64,000 nucleotides of DNA from assembly GCF_003987315.1 (NCBI RefSeq), contig NZ_PIPI01000004.1, positions 62,001 through 126,000 on the forward strand, written 5' to 3'. Both the position numbers and the translations under genes were made by a program. The notes under the pieces are model-generated. The model was not told where the DNA came from and did no database searches. It worked only from the letters and a program-made list of their open reading frames with translations. The DNA comes from Aliidiomarina haloalkalitolerans (GTDB lineage: Bacteria; Pseudomonadota; Gammaproteobacteria; Enterobacterales; Alteromonadaceae). Position 1 is the stretch's first letter. Every line of letters starts with the position of its first letter. Shown here piece after piece: positions 9,540 to 18,228 of the stretch.

Positions 9540-10670
9540 CTAACCCCGATACTGTCGCAAATACTGTTTTTCAAAGAAGCGCTTGGCGTAGTGCATGATA
9601 CGTAGCGGTGGTAAAAAGCGTGAACCCTTTTCATTCCGTTTAATAAAAATGCCATGGCTGAGGGTGTCGACAATGCACACGAGCTCATGACGGATGACCT
9701 CTAAATGAGCGGATTCGTCTGTCAGTAAACGCACTGCGTTGGTCGCGGCGACTTTCGCTTGAATGTCGGCGGCGTGGGCTTGTTTGGGCTGCCAGTCTGG
9801 GCCGGGGAAGCTACCTGCGTCACCGGCAACGTAAACATGCTCAAAGCCTTCAACTTGGGTGTGTTCGTTGGCCACAATCATGCCGCCAGGAGATTTTGGT
9901 AGCGAGGTGTTATCCAGCCACGCAGGGCCAGTCATACCAGGCATGAAAAGAATCAGGTCAGCGGCAATGTCACCGCCTTCAGTTTGCACACTGTTGGCAG
10001 TAAAACCGTTAATCTTGTGACCTAAGTGGGTTTCGACGCCTTTCTTCTGCATCAGGCTGACGAGTTTGCTCGGGACGTCAGGGCCTAAACGTGCCCCCGG
10101 TTTATCTTTTGGATTAAAGAACACCAACTTAAATTGGTCGCGGCGACCTTGTTGACGCAATAAGCACTCAATATTGAAGACAAACTCGAACATCGGGCCA
10201 CCGCGCATGGCGGCGGGTTCATTTGGATTGCCACCAAAACCGAGAGCGATGGTGCCTGACTGCATAGCCGCGAGACGGTCGCGAATCGCTTCACCAGACG
10301 GAATGCCTTCGCAGGGTGTAATCACATGCTCGATTCCCGGCAGCTTTTTAATAAAGCGGCCACCGCTGGCAATAATCAACGCGTCGTTATGTATGACGTC
10401 ATCTTCTGTATGCACGCTGCGGCCGCCGTCGTAGATACCTTGGACACGACCGGCAATGAAGTTCACGCGCATTTTCTTGAAGAAATTGGTGAGGTTAACC
10501 TTGAGGTCTTCAGCTGTTCGCAGGCCTGCGGGCAGCCAAATAATACTTGGCAGATAAACGAGCTCTGCTTGCGGAGCCACGACCGTGATCTCAGCATCTT
10601 TCGCTAGTTTTCGTAACGTTTTAACTGCTGTCAGAGCAGCAAACCCAGCACCTATGACAGTAAATCGCAT
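9540..10670 (-). CDS. SQR-like FAD/NAD(P)-dependent oxidoreductase
   Basis: The 376-residue flavoprotein has the N-terminal FAD fold (MRFTVIGAGFAALTAVKTLR), ASGG near 101 and the C-terminal FAD motif VYVAGDAGSF near 279-288. The architecture matches sulfide:quinone oxidoreductase and the FccB family of membrane-associated flavoenzymes. Cysteines are at 120, 169 and 332. The canonical second redox cysteine sits in a CxGP-type motif, but here the aligned stretch reads MRGGPMFE (about 155-162), without Cys. Sulfide oxidation by the normal trisulfide mechanism is therefore doubtful. The Shine-Dalgarno GGGAGG lies inside an 11-bp inverted repeat. Confidence 0.75.
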   Translation of the reverse strand: MRFTVIGAGFAALTAVKTLRKLAKDAEITVVAPQAELVYLPSIIWLPAGLRTAEDLKVNLTNFFKKMRVNFIAGRVQGIYDGGRSVHTEDDVIHNDALIIASGGRFIKKLPGIEHVITPCEGIPSGEAIRDRLAAMQSGTIALGFGGNPNEPAAMRGGPMFEFVFNIECLLRQQGRRDQFKLVFFNPKDKPGARLGPDVPSKLVSLMQKKGVETHLGHKINGFTANSVQTEGGDIAADLILFMPGMTGPAWLDNTSLPKSPGGMIVANEHTQVEGFEHVYVAGDAGSFPGPDWQPKQAHAADIQAKVAATNAVRLLTDESAHLEVIRHELVCIVDTLSHGIFIKRNEKGSRFLPPLRIMHYAKRFFEKQYLRQYRG

Positions 10671-10679
10671 ATCTAACCT

Positions 10680-10713
10680 CCCACCAATATTAGAGCTATC
10701 TTATATTGGTGGG
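10680..10713 (-). promoter_or_regulatory. inverted repeat overlapping the oxidoreductase ribosome-binding site
   Basis: CCCACCAATAT (10680-10690) and ATATTGGTGGG (10703-10713) are perfect 11-bp arms around a 12-nt spacer. On the minus-strand transcript the 3' arm contains the GGTGGG part of the Shine-Dalgarno region GGTGGGAGG. A hairpin would hide the ribosome-binding site of the gene at 9540-10670. As DNA it could equally be an operator. Confidence 0.6.
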
Positions 10714-10720
10714 GCCTGAA

Positions 10721-10834
10721 ACGCTAGTTTCTGCTTTAAACGCTAGTTTCTGCTTTAGACGCTAGTTTCTGCTTTAAACGCTAGTTTCTGCTTTAGACGC
10801 TAGTTTCTGCTTCAAACGCTAGTACCGCTTTATG
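10721..10834. repeat. 19-bp tandem repeat, five copies plus one degenerate
   Basis: Units of 19 bp (ACGCTAGTTTCTGCTTTAA) begin at 10721, 10740, 10759, 10778 and 10797. They alternate endings TTTAA and TTTAG, so the array also has a 38-bp period; the fifth ends TTCAA. A sixth, degenerate unit covers 10816-10834 and overlaps the stop codon of the ycaO-like gene. The array lies between two minus-strand genes. There are no spacers, so it is not CRISPR; it looks like a minisatellite able to change copy number. Confidence 0.92.
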
Positions 10835-13019
10835 CCAAGCCGGCAGCTCTAGCTCGTGCGGTGTGTAGCTTTTTATAGCTCTCAATCAAGCGTAAATGCC
10901 GATCGAGGCCGTCGAGCTGCATATTTGTCGGTGTTAAGCCATGGAAGCGAACACTGCCCTTGACCGAACCGAGCACGGCTTCGTAGACGCTGTCACCGAA
11001 CATACGTCGTAAGTTGCGCTCGAATTCGTCTTGTGACAGTGTCTCATCAAGCTCGATTTCCAATACCGCCTGCATGGCTCGATAGAACAAGCCGCGCTCA
11101 ACGGTGTTGTCGTTGTACTGTAAAAATGCTTCGACGAGCTCTAGTGCTGCTTCGTGTTCACCCAGAGCCAAGTAAATGAGTAGCTTTAGTTCGAGTACGG
11201 TGAGTTGTCCCCATACCGTGTTTTCGTCGAACTCAATGCCAATTAGGGTGACGATATCGGTGTAGTTATCCAGCTGGCTTTCTTCCAGTCGTTCGACTAA
11301 ATCAGCGAGTGCATCGTCGTCTAACTGATGCAAATTCAGAATATCTTCTCGATACTGCAACGCGACATTAGTGTTGTCCCAGATCAGATCCTCCACCGGA
11401 TACACTTCCGAATAGCCCGGCACTAGAATGCGACAGACCGGAGCGCCGAGGTCGGTATACACAGCCATATACGCTTCTTTGCCGAGGTCAGCAAGAATCG
11501 AAAACAAGGTTGCAGCTTCTTCGTCATTGCTTCCTGAGAAGTCCCAATCAACAAACTCGTAGTCGGCTTGACTACTGAAGAATCGCCAAGAAACAACGCC
11601 TGAAGAATCAATAAAATGTTCAACGTAGTTATTCGGCTCGGTCACTGCCATCGAATTGAATGTCGGCGGCTGGAAGTCATTTAAGCCCTCAAAACTGCGG
11701 CCTTGCAGAAGCTCGGTCAAACTGCGTTCGAGTGCGATCGCAAAACTAGGATGGGCACCAAATGAAGCAAATACACCGCCGGTACGCGGGTTCATCAATG
11801 TCACGCAAGCAACAGGGAACTGGCCACCTAAGGACGCGTCTTTTACTAACACCGGAAAGCCTTGGGCTTCGAGCGCTTGAATCCCTTCGACCAGATGCGG
11901 ATAGCGCGCAAGCACCTCAGCAGGAACATCCGGAAGTGCGATTTCCTCTTCGATGATTTGTTTTTTCACCGCCCGCTCAAAAATCTCCGATAAACACTGC
12001 ACCTGCGCTTCTGCAAGCGTATTGCCGGCACTCATACCGTTACTTAAAAACAGGTTTTCAATCAGATTCGACGGGATGTAAACGGTCTCGCCATCGGACT
12101 GGCGCGTATACGGAAGCGCGACAATACCGCGTTCGCTGTTGCCTGAGTTGGTGTCGACGAGATGCGATCCGCAGAGCTCACCTTCGGCATCGTAAATACT
12201 CAAGCAATAGTCGTCGAGCAGGCCGGCCGGAAGCGAATCGTCTTCTTCGAGGGCAAACCAGCGCTCGTTCGGGTAATGAACGAATTCGCGATTGGCGATG
12301 TCTTCACCCCAAAATTGGTCGTTGTAGAAGAAATTACAGTTCAAACGTTCGATGAACTCGCCCAACGCTGAGCACAACGCACTTTCTTTGGTTGCACCTT
12401 TGCCGTTGGTAAAACACATTGGTGAGGCCGCGTCACGTACATGCAATGACCAGACGTGGGGTACAATATTGCGCCACGACGCGATTTCGATTTTCATGCC
12501 AAGGTCGGCCAAAATTTTGCTCATATTGGCGATGGTGTCTTCGAGCGGTGCGTCTTTACCTTCAATATAAGTGCGCTCAGAACCAGTGGGAGCCAAGCTC
12601 AGCAGTGCTTGCGCATCTTCATCGAGGTTCTCAACCACTTCAATTTGAAAGTCAGGGCCTTCCTGCACCACCTTCTTTACGGTGCATCGATCAATCGAAC
12701 GAATAATCCCTTCGCGATCACGTTCAGAAATATCTTCTGGCAGCTCGACCTGAATCTTAAAGATTTGCTTGTAGCGGTTTTCTGGGTCGACAATATTGTT
12801 TTGTGCTAAACGAATATTCTCCGTCGGAATATTGCGCGACAAGCAGTAAACCTTCACAAAATACGCGGCACACATGGCGGACGAAGCAAGGAAATAATCA
12901 AATGGACCTGGTGCTGAACCATCGCCTTTATAGCGAATAGGTTGGTCTGAAATGACGGTGAAATCGTCGAATTTTGCTTCAAGACGAAGGTTGTCGAGAT
13001 AGTTAACTTTAATTTCCAT
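10830..13019 (-). CDS. ycaO: OsmC-domain / YcaO cyclodehydratase-family fusion
   Basis: The N-terminal 140 or so residues look like an OsmC/Ohr fold (SAPGPFDYFLASSAMCAAYFVKVYC). From about 150 the protein is a clear YcaO homologue: GKDAPLEDTIA, SWRNIVPHVWSLHVRD, CFTNGKGATKESALCSALGEFIERL (ATP/Mg-binding Glu residues), FVHYPNERWF, then a helical C-terminal region. YcaO enzymes activate amide backbones with ATP; E. coli YcaO helps RimO thiomethylate ribosomal protein S12. E. coli YcaO (586 aa) lacks the OsmC part. A TTG at 13055 extends the frame by 12 codons, but the ATG at 13019 gives the expected MEIKVNY start. Neither start has a strong Shine-Dalgarno. No peptide-precursor or dehydrogenase gene is adjacent, so a ribosomal role is likelier than RiPP synthesis. 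Confidence 0.88.
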   Translation of the reverse strand: MEIKVNYLDNLRLEAKFDDFTVISDQPIRYKGDGSAPGPFDYFLASSAMCAAYFVKVYCLSRNIPTENIRLAQNNIVDPENRYKQIFKIQVELPEDISERDREGIIRSIDRCTVKKVVQEGPDFQIEVVENLDEDAQALLSLAPTGSERTYIEGKDAPLEDTIANMSKILADLGMKIEIASWRNIVPHVWSLHVRDAASPMCFTNGKGATKESALCSALGEFIERLNCNFFYNDQFWGEDIANREFVHYPNERWFALEEDDSLPAGLLDDYCLSIYDAEGELCGSHLVDTNSGNSERGIVALPYTRQSDGETVYIPSNLIENLFLSNGMSAGNTLAEAQVQCLSEIFERAVKKQIIEEEIALPDVPAEVLARYPHLVEGIQALEAQGFPVLVKDASLGGQFPVACVTLMNPRTGGVFASFGAHPSFAIALERSLTELLQGRSFEGLNDFQPPTFNSMAVTEPNNYVEHFIDSSGVVSWRFFSSQADYEFVDWDFSGSNDEEAATLFSILADLGKEAYMAVYTDLGAPVCRILVPGYSEVYPVEDLIWDNTNVALQYREDILNLHQLDDDALADLVERLEESQLDNYTDIVTLIGIEFDENTVWGQLTVLELKLLIYLALGEHEAALELVEAFLQYNDNTVERGLFYRAMQAVLEIELDETLSQDEFERNLRRMFGDSVYEAVLGSVKGSVRFHGLTPTNMQLDGLDRHLRLIESYKKLHTARARAAGLA

Positions 13020-13290
13020 GCTGCTGCCAATTTTCTGCGCTGAATTGAGGCTCAAATTTAGAGCCGTTAAAGTGCCGCATTATCTCGTTTTTTCGGCTAT
13101 TAGTCTTTCTTTGTCGGTGAATTTTTCGACGTGTTCCAAAGTACTTTTGTAAGCTATTGCGTAAAGCACTGATCTGCTATGTATTTTTAAAATCAAATGT
13201 CTATACTCGAACACATCTAAGCACTGGGAAGTCGTTGTCGGTGTTAGTTAATCCTCTAAATAAGCTGTACTCAACACAAGGAGAAAGAAC

Positions 13291-13641
13291 ATGGATGTTG
13301 TTCGCGATGCTGCAGAACACATGAAGAACCCGAAAACGTTAACCATGGTGATCTATGCGCTATATGCGGCAAGTTACATCACTTTGGTCAGCGGTCTGGC
13401 TGGAATTATCCTCAACTATTTGAAACGTAATGAAGTTGCCGACTCATGGGTGGCTACTCACTTCAATTGGCAAATTCATACGTTTTGGATCAGTTTAGGG
13501 ATAACGGTAGTGGGCATTATTACGACGCCTATTCTGATTGGTTTTGTCATATTGTTTGGCAATGCAGTTTGGGTTGCTTACCGATTAATCAAAGGCTTTA
13601 TTTTTCTCTACGAGGATAAACCTTTGCCTAATGGCTGGTAA
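13291..13641 (+). CDS. DUF4870-like small membrane protein
   Basis: The 116-residue protein has three hydrophobic segments (about 18-45, 65-85 and 88-108) and short polar ends, in the style of DUF4870/Tic20-like membrane proteins (LTMVIYALYAASYITLVSGLAGIILNY is split over the first helix). AAGGAG at 13278-13284 is a strong Shine-Dalgarno for the ATG at 13291. It is divergent from the OsmC-YcaO gene, with 270 bp between them and no clear promoter pair. A strong terminator follows, so it is monocistronic. Function unknown. Confidence 0.7.
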   Translation: MDVVRDAAEHMKNPKTLTMVIYALYAASYITLVSGLAGIILNYLKRNEVADSWVATHFNWQIHTFWISLGITVVGIITTPILIGFVILFGNAVWVAYRLIKGFIFLYEDKPLPNGW

Positions 13642-13650
13642 GTTTTAATC

Positions 13651-13677
13651 TCCCCACTTTCGAGTGGGGATTTTTTT
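13651..13677 (+). terminator. strong intrinsic terminator with UUCG loop
   Basis: TCCCCACT-TTCG-AGTGGGGA (13651-13670) followed by seven T residues. The UUCG tetraloop makes it very stable. It ends the DUF4870-like transcript. Confidence 0.93.
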
Positions 13678-13739
13678 GCGTGCGTTTTAGGCTGAACTTG
13701 GTTTATGTTGTAGGCATAAAATAACAAGAGGCAGCAATC

Positions 13740-14195
13740 ATGCGCACAATCGGCAATCTTCTGTGGTTTATTCTGGGTGGTTTTTTTATGGGCTTAGCGT
13801 GGTGGCTCTACGCTTTGCTGGCATTTGTCTCGATTATTGGGATTCCTTGGGGGCGCGCGTGTTTCGTGCTTGGCAAATTTGCGTTCTTGCCATTTGGACG
13901 CGAAGCAATTAATCGGCGCGAATTAACTCAACGTGGTGACATTGGTACCAGCGCCTTTGGTACCCTTGGTAATATTATTTGGTTTATTCTCGCTGGTTTT
14001 TGGCTCGCGCTTGGGCATGTTATCGCGGCTTGTTTTTTAGCCATTACAATCATCGGTATTCCGTTTGCAATTCAACATATTAAACTGGCTGGCATTGCGC
14101 TTGCTCCAATTGGTAAGACCGTTGTCGATGTTGAAGTCGCGAATGCAGCCCGGCGAGCAAATGCAGATGAGCGGGTCGCAGCTATGCGTCGCTAG
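13740..14195 (+). CDS. yccF: YccF-family inner-membrane protein
   Basis: The 151-residue protein matches YccF (DUF307) in length and in its internal duplication: MRTIGNLLWFILGGFFMG and later TLGNIIWFILAGFWLALG, each followed by an IIGIP turn (SIIGIPWGRACF and TIIGIPFAIQH). Two membrane hairpins are expected. AGAGG at 13727-13731 is the Shine-Dalgarno. The role of YccF is not established. It stands alone between two membrane-protein genes. Confidence 0.88.
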   Translation: MRTIGNLLWFILGGFFMGLAWWLYALLAFVSIIGIPWGRACFVLGKFAFLPFGREAINRRELTQRGDIGTSAFGTLGNIIWFILAGFWLALGHVIAACFLAITIIGIPFAIQHIKLAGIALAPIGKTVVDVEVANAARRANADERVAAMRR

Positions 14196-14384
14196 GCGAT
14201 TTGAATTTTTATGAAAGTCGTCTGATGACGCGCTTTACAGCCAATCGGCAGTAGATTATTCGGCCACTTGTGTAGTACCCTCGGTGAATGAACTGCACAG
14301 GGCTAGTTATTCAGCGCAAAACTGTTTAATGTTTTCGCTGCAAAAATTTTCACCTTAAAAACTATAACAATATGAGCACTACAC

Positions 14385-15731
14385 ATGACAAATGTAACAA
14401 CGGATAGCCGCGGTAACTGGGGTTCGAAGATTGGATTTATCTTCGCAGCTGCCGGTTCAGCTGTTGGCCTCGGAGCAATTTGGAAATTCCCCTATGTCGC
14501 CGGTTCAAACGGTGGTGGTGTTTTCCTTCTCGTTTATTTAGCTTGTGTCTTCACAGTCGGTATCATCATGATGATGTCGGAAATGATGATCGGCCGGATT
14601 TCAAAGCGGTCCGCAACGTCGGCGTTGCGTAAGCTAGGTGGTGGCAAATGGCACTACGTCGGCTGGATGATGGTGCTGTGCGTATTCTTAATACTCGGGT
14701 TCTATTCCGTGGTCGGCGGCTGGGCCATCGCCTATGTATTCGAAGCCGTTCGCGGGGACATTCTTACAACCGATGGCGCCGAGCTTGAGAACATGTTTGT
14801 CGGCTTCATTGGTAATCCGTTAGCCGCAATGGTTTATACGTTAGTGTTCTTGAGTATTACCGTGTCTATCGTTATTGCCGGGGTACAGTCGGGCATCGAA
14901 CGGATTTGTAAGATCTTAATGCCGGTCTTGTTCATTCTCATGATTTTCCTCGCCTTCCGCAGCTTAACCTTGCCAGGCGCGATCGACGGTCTTATTTATT
15001 TAGTGACCCCTGACTGGTCAAAGCTCACCGTGCATATGTTCTTAGAAGCTCTCGGCTTGGCAGTGTTTTCATTGTCGGTCGGTGCTGGTTTGATGATTGC
15101 CTATGGTTCGTACCTGGGCAAAGGCACAAAAATTGTCAACTCGAGCCTATGGATTGCGTCGCTTGCAATTCTTGCCGCGGTGCTCGCCGGCATTATGATT
15201 CTGCCTGCGGTATTTGCTTTCGGTGTAGATCCAGCAGCGGGCCCAGGCTTGACCTTCATTACGATGCCAGCATTGTTTGCGCAAATGGCGGGTGGTCAGT
15301 TCTTTGCCATTCTCTTCTTCTTACTGTTGTTGTTCGCAGCAGTGACGTCTTCGATTTCAATTCTCGAACCGGCCGTAGCCTTCTTAATTGATGAGTATAA
15401 TTTAACGCGTAAGAAGGCCACGATTATCGTTGCTTCGGCAAACTACTTAATTCTCGGTATTCCGGCAGCGCTCTCGTTCGGGGTTTTTGCCGATGTCAGC
15501 ATCTTCGGCCGTAATCCGTTTGATATCATGGATTATGTTGCGTCGAACTTGTTAATGCCGTTAGGCGGTATGTTTGCTGCAGTTTTTGTTGGCTGGATTA
15601 TCTGGCCACGCATTAAAGCGGAAGTCGAAGCAGAAAGCTCGGTCTGGTTTGCGAAAGTCTTCCACTTTATTGCAGCGGTCGTGGCACCTGTTCTAATTTT
15701 GGCAGTCGCGTATCTTCTTGTTACTGCATAG
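14385..15731 (+). CDS. sodium-dependent transporter, NSS (SLC6) family
   Basis: The 448-residue integral membrane protein has the NSS signature at its N-terminus: SRGNWGSKIGFIFAAAGSAV and LGAIWKFPYVAGSNGGGVFL, the unwound TM1 with Na+ and substrate sites. About 11 helices follow, as in bacterial MhsT- or LeuT-like proteins. Members import amino acids with Na+; the substrate cannot be told from sequence. The Shine-Dalgarno is weak. The upstream 190 bp holds a leader hairpin (CAGCGCAAAAC/GTTTTCGCTG, 14312-14340) but no convincing promoter. A strong terminator follows. Confidence 0.93.
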   Translation: MTNVTTDSRGNWGSKIGFIFAAAGSAVGLGAIWKFPYVAGSNGGGVFLLVYLACVFTVGIIMMMSEMMIGRISKRSATSALRKLGGGKWHYVGWMMVLCVFLILGFYSVVGGWAIAYVFEAVRGDILTTDGAELENMFVGFIGNPLAAMVYTLVFLSITVSIVIAGVQSGIERICKILMPVLFILMIFLAFRSLTLPGAIDGLIYLVTPDWSKLTVHMFLEALGLAVFSLSVGAGLMIAYGSYLGKGTKIVNSSLWIASLAILAAVLAGIMILPAVFAFGVDPAAGPGLTFITMPALFAQMAGGQFFAILFFLLLLFAAVTSSISILEPAVAFLIDEYNLTRKKATIIVASANYLILGIPAALSFGVFADVSIFGRNPFDIMDYVASNLLMPLGGMFAAVFVGWIIWPRIKAEVEAESSVWFAKVFHFIAAVVAPVLILAVAYLLVTA

Positions 15732-15750
15732 TTAAATATCCAGTCTCTAA

Positions 15751-15776
15751 AAGGCGAGCTCGACTCGCCTTTTTTT
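15751..15776 (+). terminator. terminator of the NSS transporter gene
   Basis: AAGGCGAG-CTCGA-CTCGCCTT (15751-15771) followed by T residues to 15776. Confidence 0.93.
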
Positions 15777-15827
15777 ATAAAAGCAGTGCGATGCATGGAG
15801 TATCGCTTGGTCTAAATGGAGAAATTC

Positions 15828-17513
15828 ATGTCGAATAAAGCAAAATATTCATTACTAGCGACTCTTGTCGCTTTTTCTTTAGCTGCGTGCGGTGGTTCAT
15901 CTTCGAGTGACAACCCTGGCAATGATGGCGGCACTGGCGGCGGTTCTGGTGGCGGTGGTGATGCACCTGTTGGTCTAATTGAACCAGCAAAAGACCCAGG
16001 ACAAGCCAGCGATCAAACCTACAGTTACACGCTAAATGGCCTCGTGCATTATTACGGCCTAGTCGCTGGCGCAGAAGTGTGTATTGATACCACGCGTGAC
16101 TTGCAATGTGATGACGATAGTCCGACCGCAATCACGGCTGAGAATGGCCGTTTTAATTTAACGGTCGAGTCGCCGTTTGCTTTTCCTGAGCATTTTATTC
16201 TTGCGCGCTTTCCTGCTGACATGGACGCTGCGAACGCGGCAGACTCTGCGTTAGTCAATGAAAACGGCGAAATCGTGCTGGCAGCGCGCGGCCATTACAA
16301 TGGCCACATCAACCCGCTAACGACTCTTGAGACGAGACTCTATGAGGCGAGTTTGAGTTCATTCGAACAGAATGAGCGCTATGCCATTGGACGCTTGATG
16401 ATTAGCAGTAACTATTTCCACTCACCGAATGACGCTTACCATCAGTTATTCAGTGGCGAAACTGTCATGACTATGGAAGCGCTGGCGACGGGGAATGATC
16501 GCGTATTTCCATTGCTAGAAGAAGCATTAGCCTATACAGACGATCATTTAGCCGCATTGCAGGCGATTTTCGCCGGTGCCGATTCAGCAACCATGCAAGC
16601 GCGTTTAATGCATCTTGGTTATGTGGGTGAGCGTCAACTGCTCAGTTCGTCACAGCGGGTGTTTGCTGAAGATAACTTTCTCACCGAAGGTAACCTCGTT
16701 CATTTAACCAGCAGTCGTCAAAGCTTCGATGTCTACAATGAGCGGGCTGACGAAATTGCATGGGTGACAGAGACAACCAATGGTATTCGCTTTAATAAAG
16801 GCGCGCTTTCCGACTTTTTCCGGCCAGTTGACCAACGTTGTTGGCATTTGCAAGACAACAAGTGGGTAAACAGTAATACCAACGACAATAGCTACCGACT
16901 CATTGAAGCGATCTCCGGCGAAAGTGATGCTTATCGGTTAATCAGTGAAGCGACCGGCGTCGAACACGAAGTCCGGTTTGAAGTCGTTGAAACCTCGGGC
17001 GACATGTTCAATATCGCGCTTTACCCTTGGTTGGGTTTAGCGGAACTGAATGACTTCGATTTTCCCGAAGAGCTTATATTGGTTCGCAATACAGTGAACG
17101 AAAGTGTGTGCTTTAACCCGAATAGCCAAGGGCTAGCGAATGCGACGAAGTTATTTAGTCAAATGACTGGTAACGAAATTGTGCAAGCGACCAGTCCACA
17201 GCTTTATCAATCAGGCCAATTTACGGTCGACTCTGACTACCAACGGATCACGCTGACGCAAAACGGTTTTCAGTATGATTACCGGATAATGCAGTTAGGC
17301 GGTGCTGAGTTACTCATGTTGCACACTGCTCATGCAGCGAACGGCGCATCATATCCGAATTTCTATACCATCCATAATGGGCGTGTGCAGCGCGCAAACA
17401 TGAATGGTGTTGCCCGCTTAAATCAAGGTTTACGGCAGTTAGCGATTATCCTTCTCGAAGACGCAACTGCGGTGCAATTGGTTGATTACTTAGAAGAAGT
17501 GGCTGCAGACTAA
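15828..17513 (+). CDS. large lipoprotein with Gly/Ser-rich linker, unknown function
   Basis: The start is taken at ATG 15828, because GGAGA lies five bases upstream; an ATG at 15816 adds four residues. The 561-residue protein has a lipoprotein signal peptide with lipobox LAAC (Cys21). A Gly/Ser/Asp-rich linker (about 22-50) should hold the body away from the membrane. A short repeat-like domain follows (VHYYGLVAGAEVCIDTTRDL), resembling carboxypeptidase-regulatory-like folds. The rest has no motif I recognise. It overlaps the stop of the convergent exonuclease gene by 4 bp, so the two transcripts run into each other. Confidence 0.75.
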   Translation: MSNKAKYSLLATLVAFSLAACGGSSSSDNPGNDGGTGGGSGGGGDAPVGLIEPAKDPGQASDQTYSYTLNGLVHYYGLVAGAEVCIDTTRDLQCDDDSPTAITAENGRFNLTVESPFAFPEHFILARFPADMDAANAADSALVNENGEIVLAARGHYNGHINPLTTLETRLYEASLSSFEQNERYAIGRLMISSNYFHSPNDAYHQLFSGETVMTMEALATGNDRVFPLLEEALAYTDDHLAALQAIFAGADSATMQARLMHLGYVGERQLLSSSQRVFAEDNFLTEGNLVHLTSSRQSFDVYNERADEIAWVTETTNGIRFNKGALSDFFRPVDQRCWHLQDNKWVNSNTNDNSYRLIEAISGESDAYRLISEATGVEHEVRFEVVETSGDMFNIALYPWLGLAELNDFDFPEELILVRNTVNESVCFNPNSQGLANATKLFSQMTGNEIVQATSPQLYQSGQFTVDSDYQRITLTQNGFQYDYRIMQLGGAELLMLHTAHAANGASYPNFYTIHNGRVQRANMNGVARLNQGLRQLAIILLEDATAVQLVDYLEEVAAD

Positions 17514-18226
17514 TACCAAAGCTGGCCAATCGGTGTGTCCGGGCTGTAGTGATGCGCAATCTGCGCTTGCAACAGCTCGGCACAGGCCAGCGTATCAGTT
17601 AATGCGTCATGAGGAGGGTAGTAGGGTAGCCGGTAGCGCTGACGACTATCTCCTAAACGAATCGAAGGTTGTGGGTACTGTTTCAAGTTCGTTCGTTGCA
17701 GTAATCGTTGCCAAGCTGTTAGCGGCTTTCGGCGCAGCTGTGCTTCAATTTGCATGGTATCGATGACAGGAAACTCAATACTTTCGCCAATGCGGTTCAG
17801 GAGTGTTTGCTGTAAGAAAGGCCGTTCGATTCCACGATAATGCACAACCCACGTGCGACCTGCTGCGAACTTCAGAATCTCTTCCAAATAGTCGGTGATA
17901 TCAGCTGCTTGGGCAATGTCTCCATGGGTAATTCCATGAATAACAACAGAACTCTCGGTTAATGGATCGTGAGGGCGAACGATCCACTGCTTAGCAGCAT
18001 GAAGTTCAATGCGCTGCAAGGTCATCGGAATCATAGCAATACTCAGAATGCCATGGGTCTGTGCGTCCATCCCGGTGGTTTCGAAATCAACTGCAATCAG
18101 AGGCGCTTCGGCAATAGGCGTGTTTGCAGCAACCATGCCGGCTTGATAAAACTCACGTAAACGCGAGTCTCGTGCGCTTGCAGCTAAATGCTGATAACGT
18201 TCAGTCCAATTCAATGGCATGCTCAT
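17510..18226 (-). CDS. DnaQ-like 3'-5' exonuclease
   Basis: The 238-residue protein is an exonuclease of the DEDDh type. Exo I is VDFETTGMD (about 47-55); Exo II reads VVHYRGIERPFL, with Glu where Asp is commonest; Exo III is HDALTDTLA near 213. Such proteins are related to the epsilon subunit of Pol III but are often encoded, as here, right after a cNMP/CBS/DUF294 protein, so a role outside the replisome is likely. Its start lies 2 bp after the stop of the DUF294 gene, which implies translational coupling. It is the last gene of the three-gene operon. Confidence 0.85.
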   Translation of the reverse strand: MSMPLNWTERYQHLAASARDSRLREFYQAGMVAANTPIAEAPLIAVDFETTGMDAQTHGILSIAMIPMTLQRIELHAAKQWIVRPHDPLTESSVVIHGITHGDIAQAADITDYLEEILKFAAGRTWVVHYRGIERPFLQQTLLNRIGESIEFPVIDTMQIEAQLRRKPLTAWQRLLQRTNLKQYPQPSIRLGDSRQRYRLPYYPPHDALTDTLACAELLQAQIAHHYSPDTPIGQLWY

Positions 18227-18228
18227 CG

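Noticed and set aside
10721-10834. Possible CRISPR array
   Set aside because: The 19-bp units are head to tail with no spacers and no cas genes are near.
13692-13722. Promoter for yccF
   Set aside because: TAAAAT is present, but the -35 candidates have 13- or 19-bp spacers and poor sequence.
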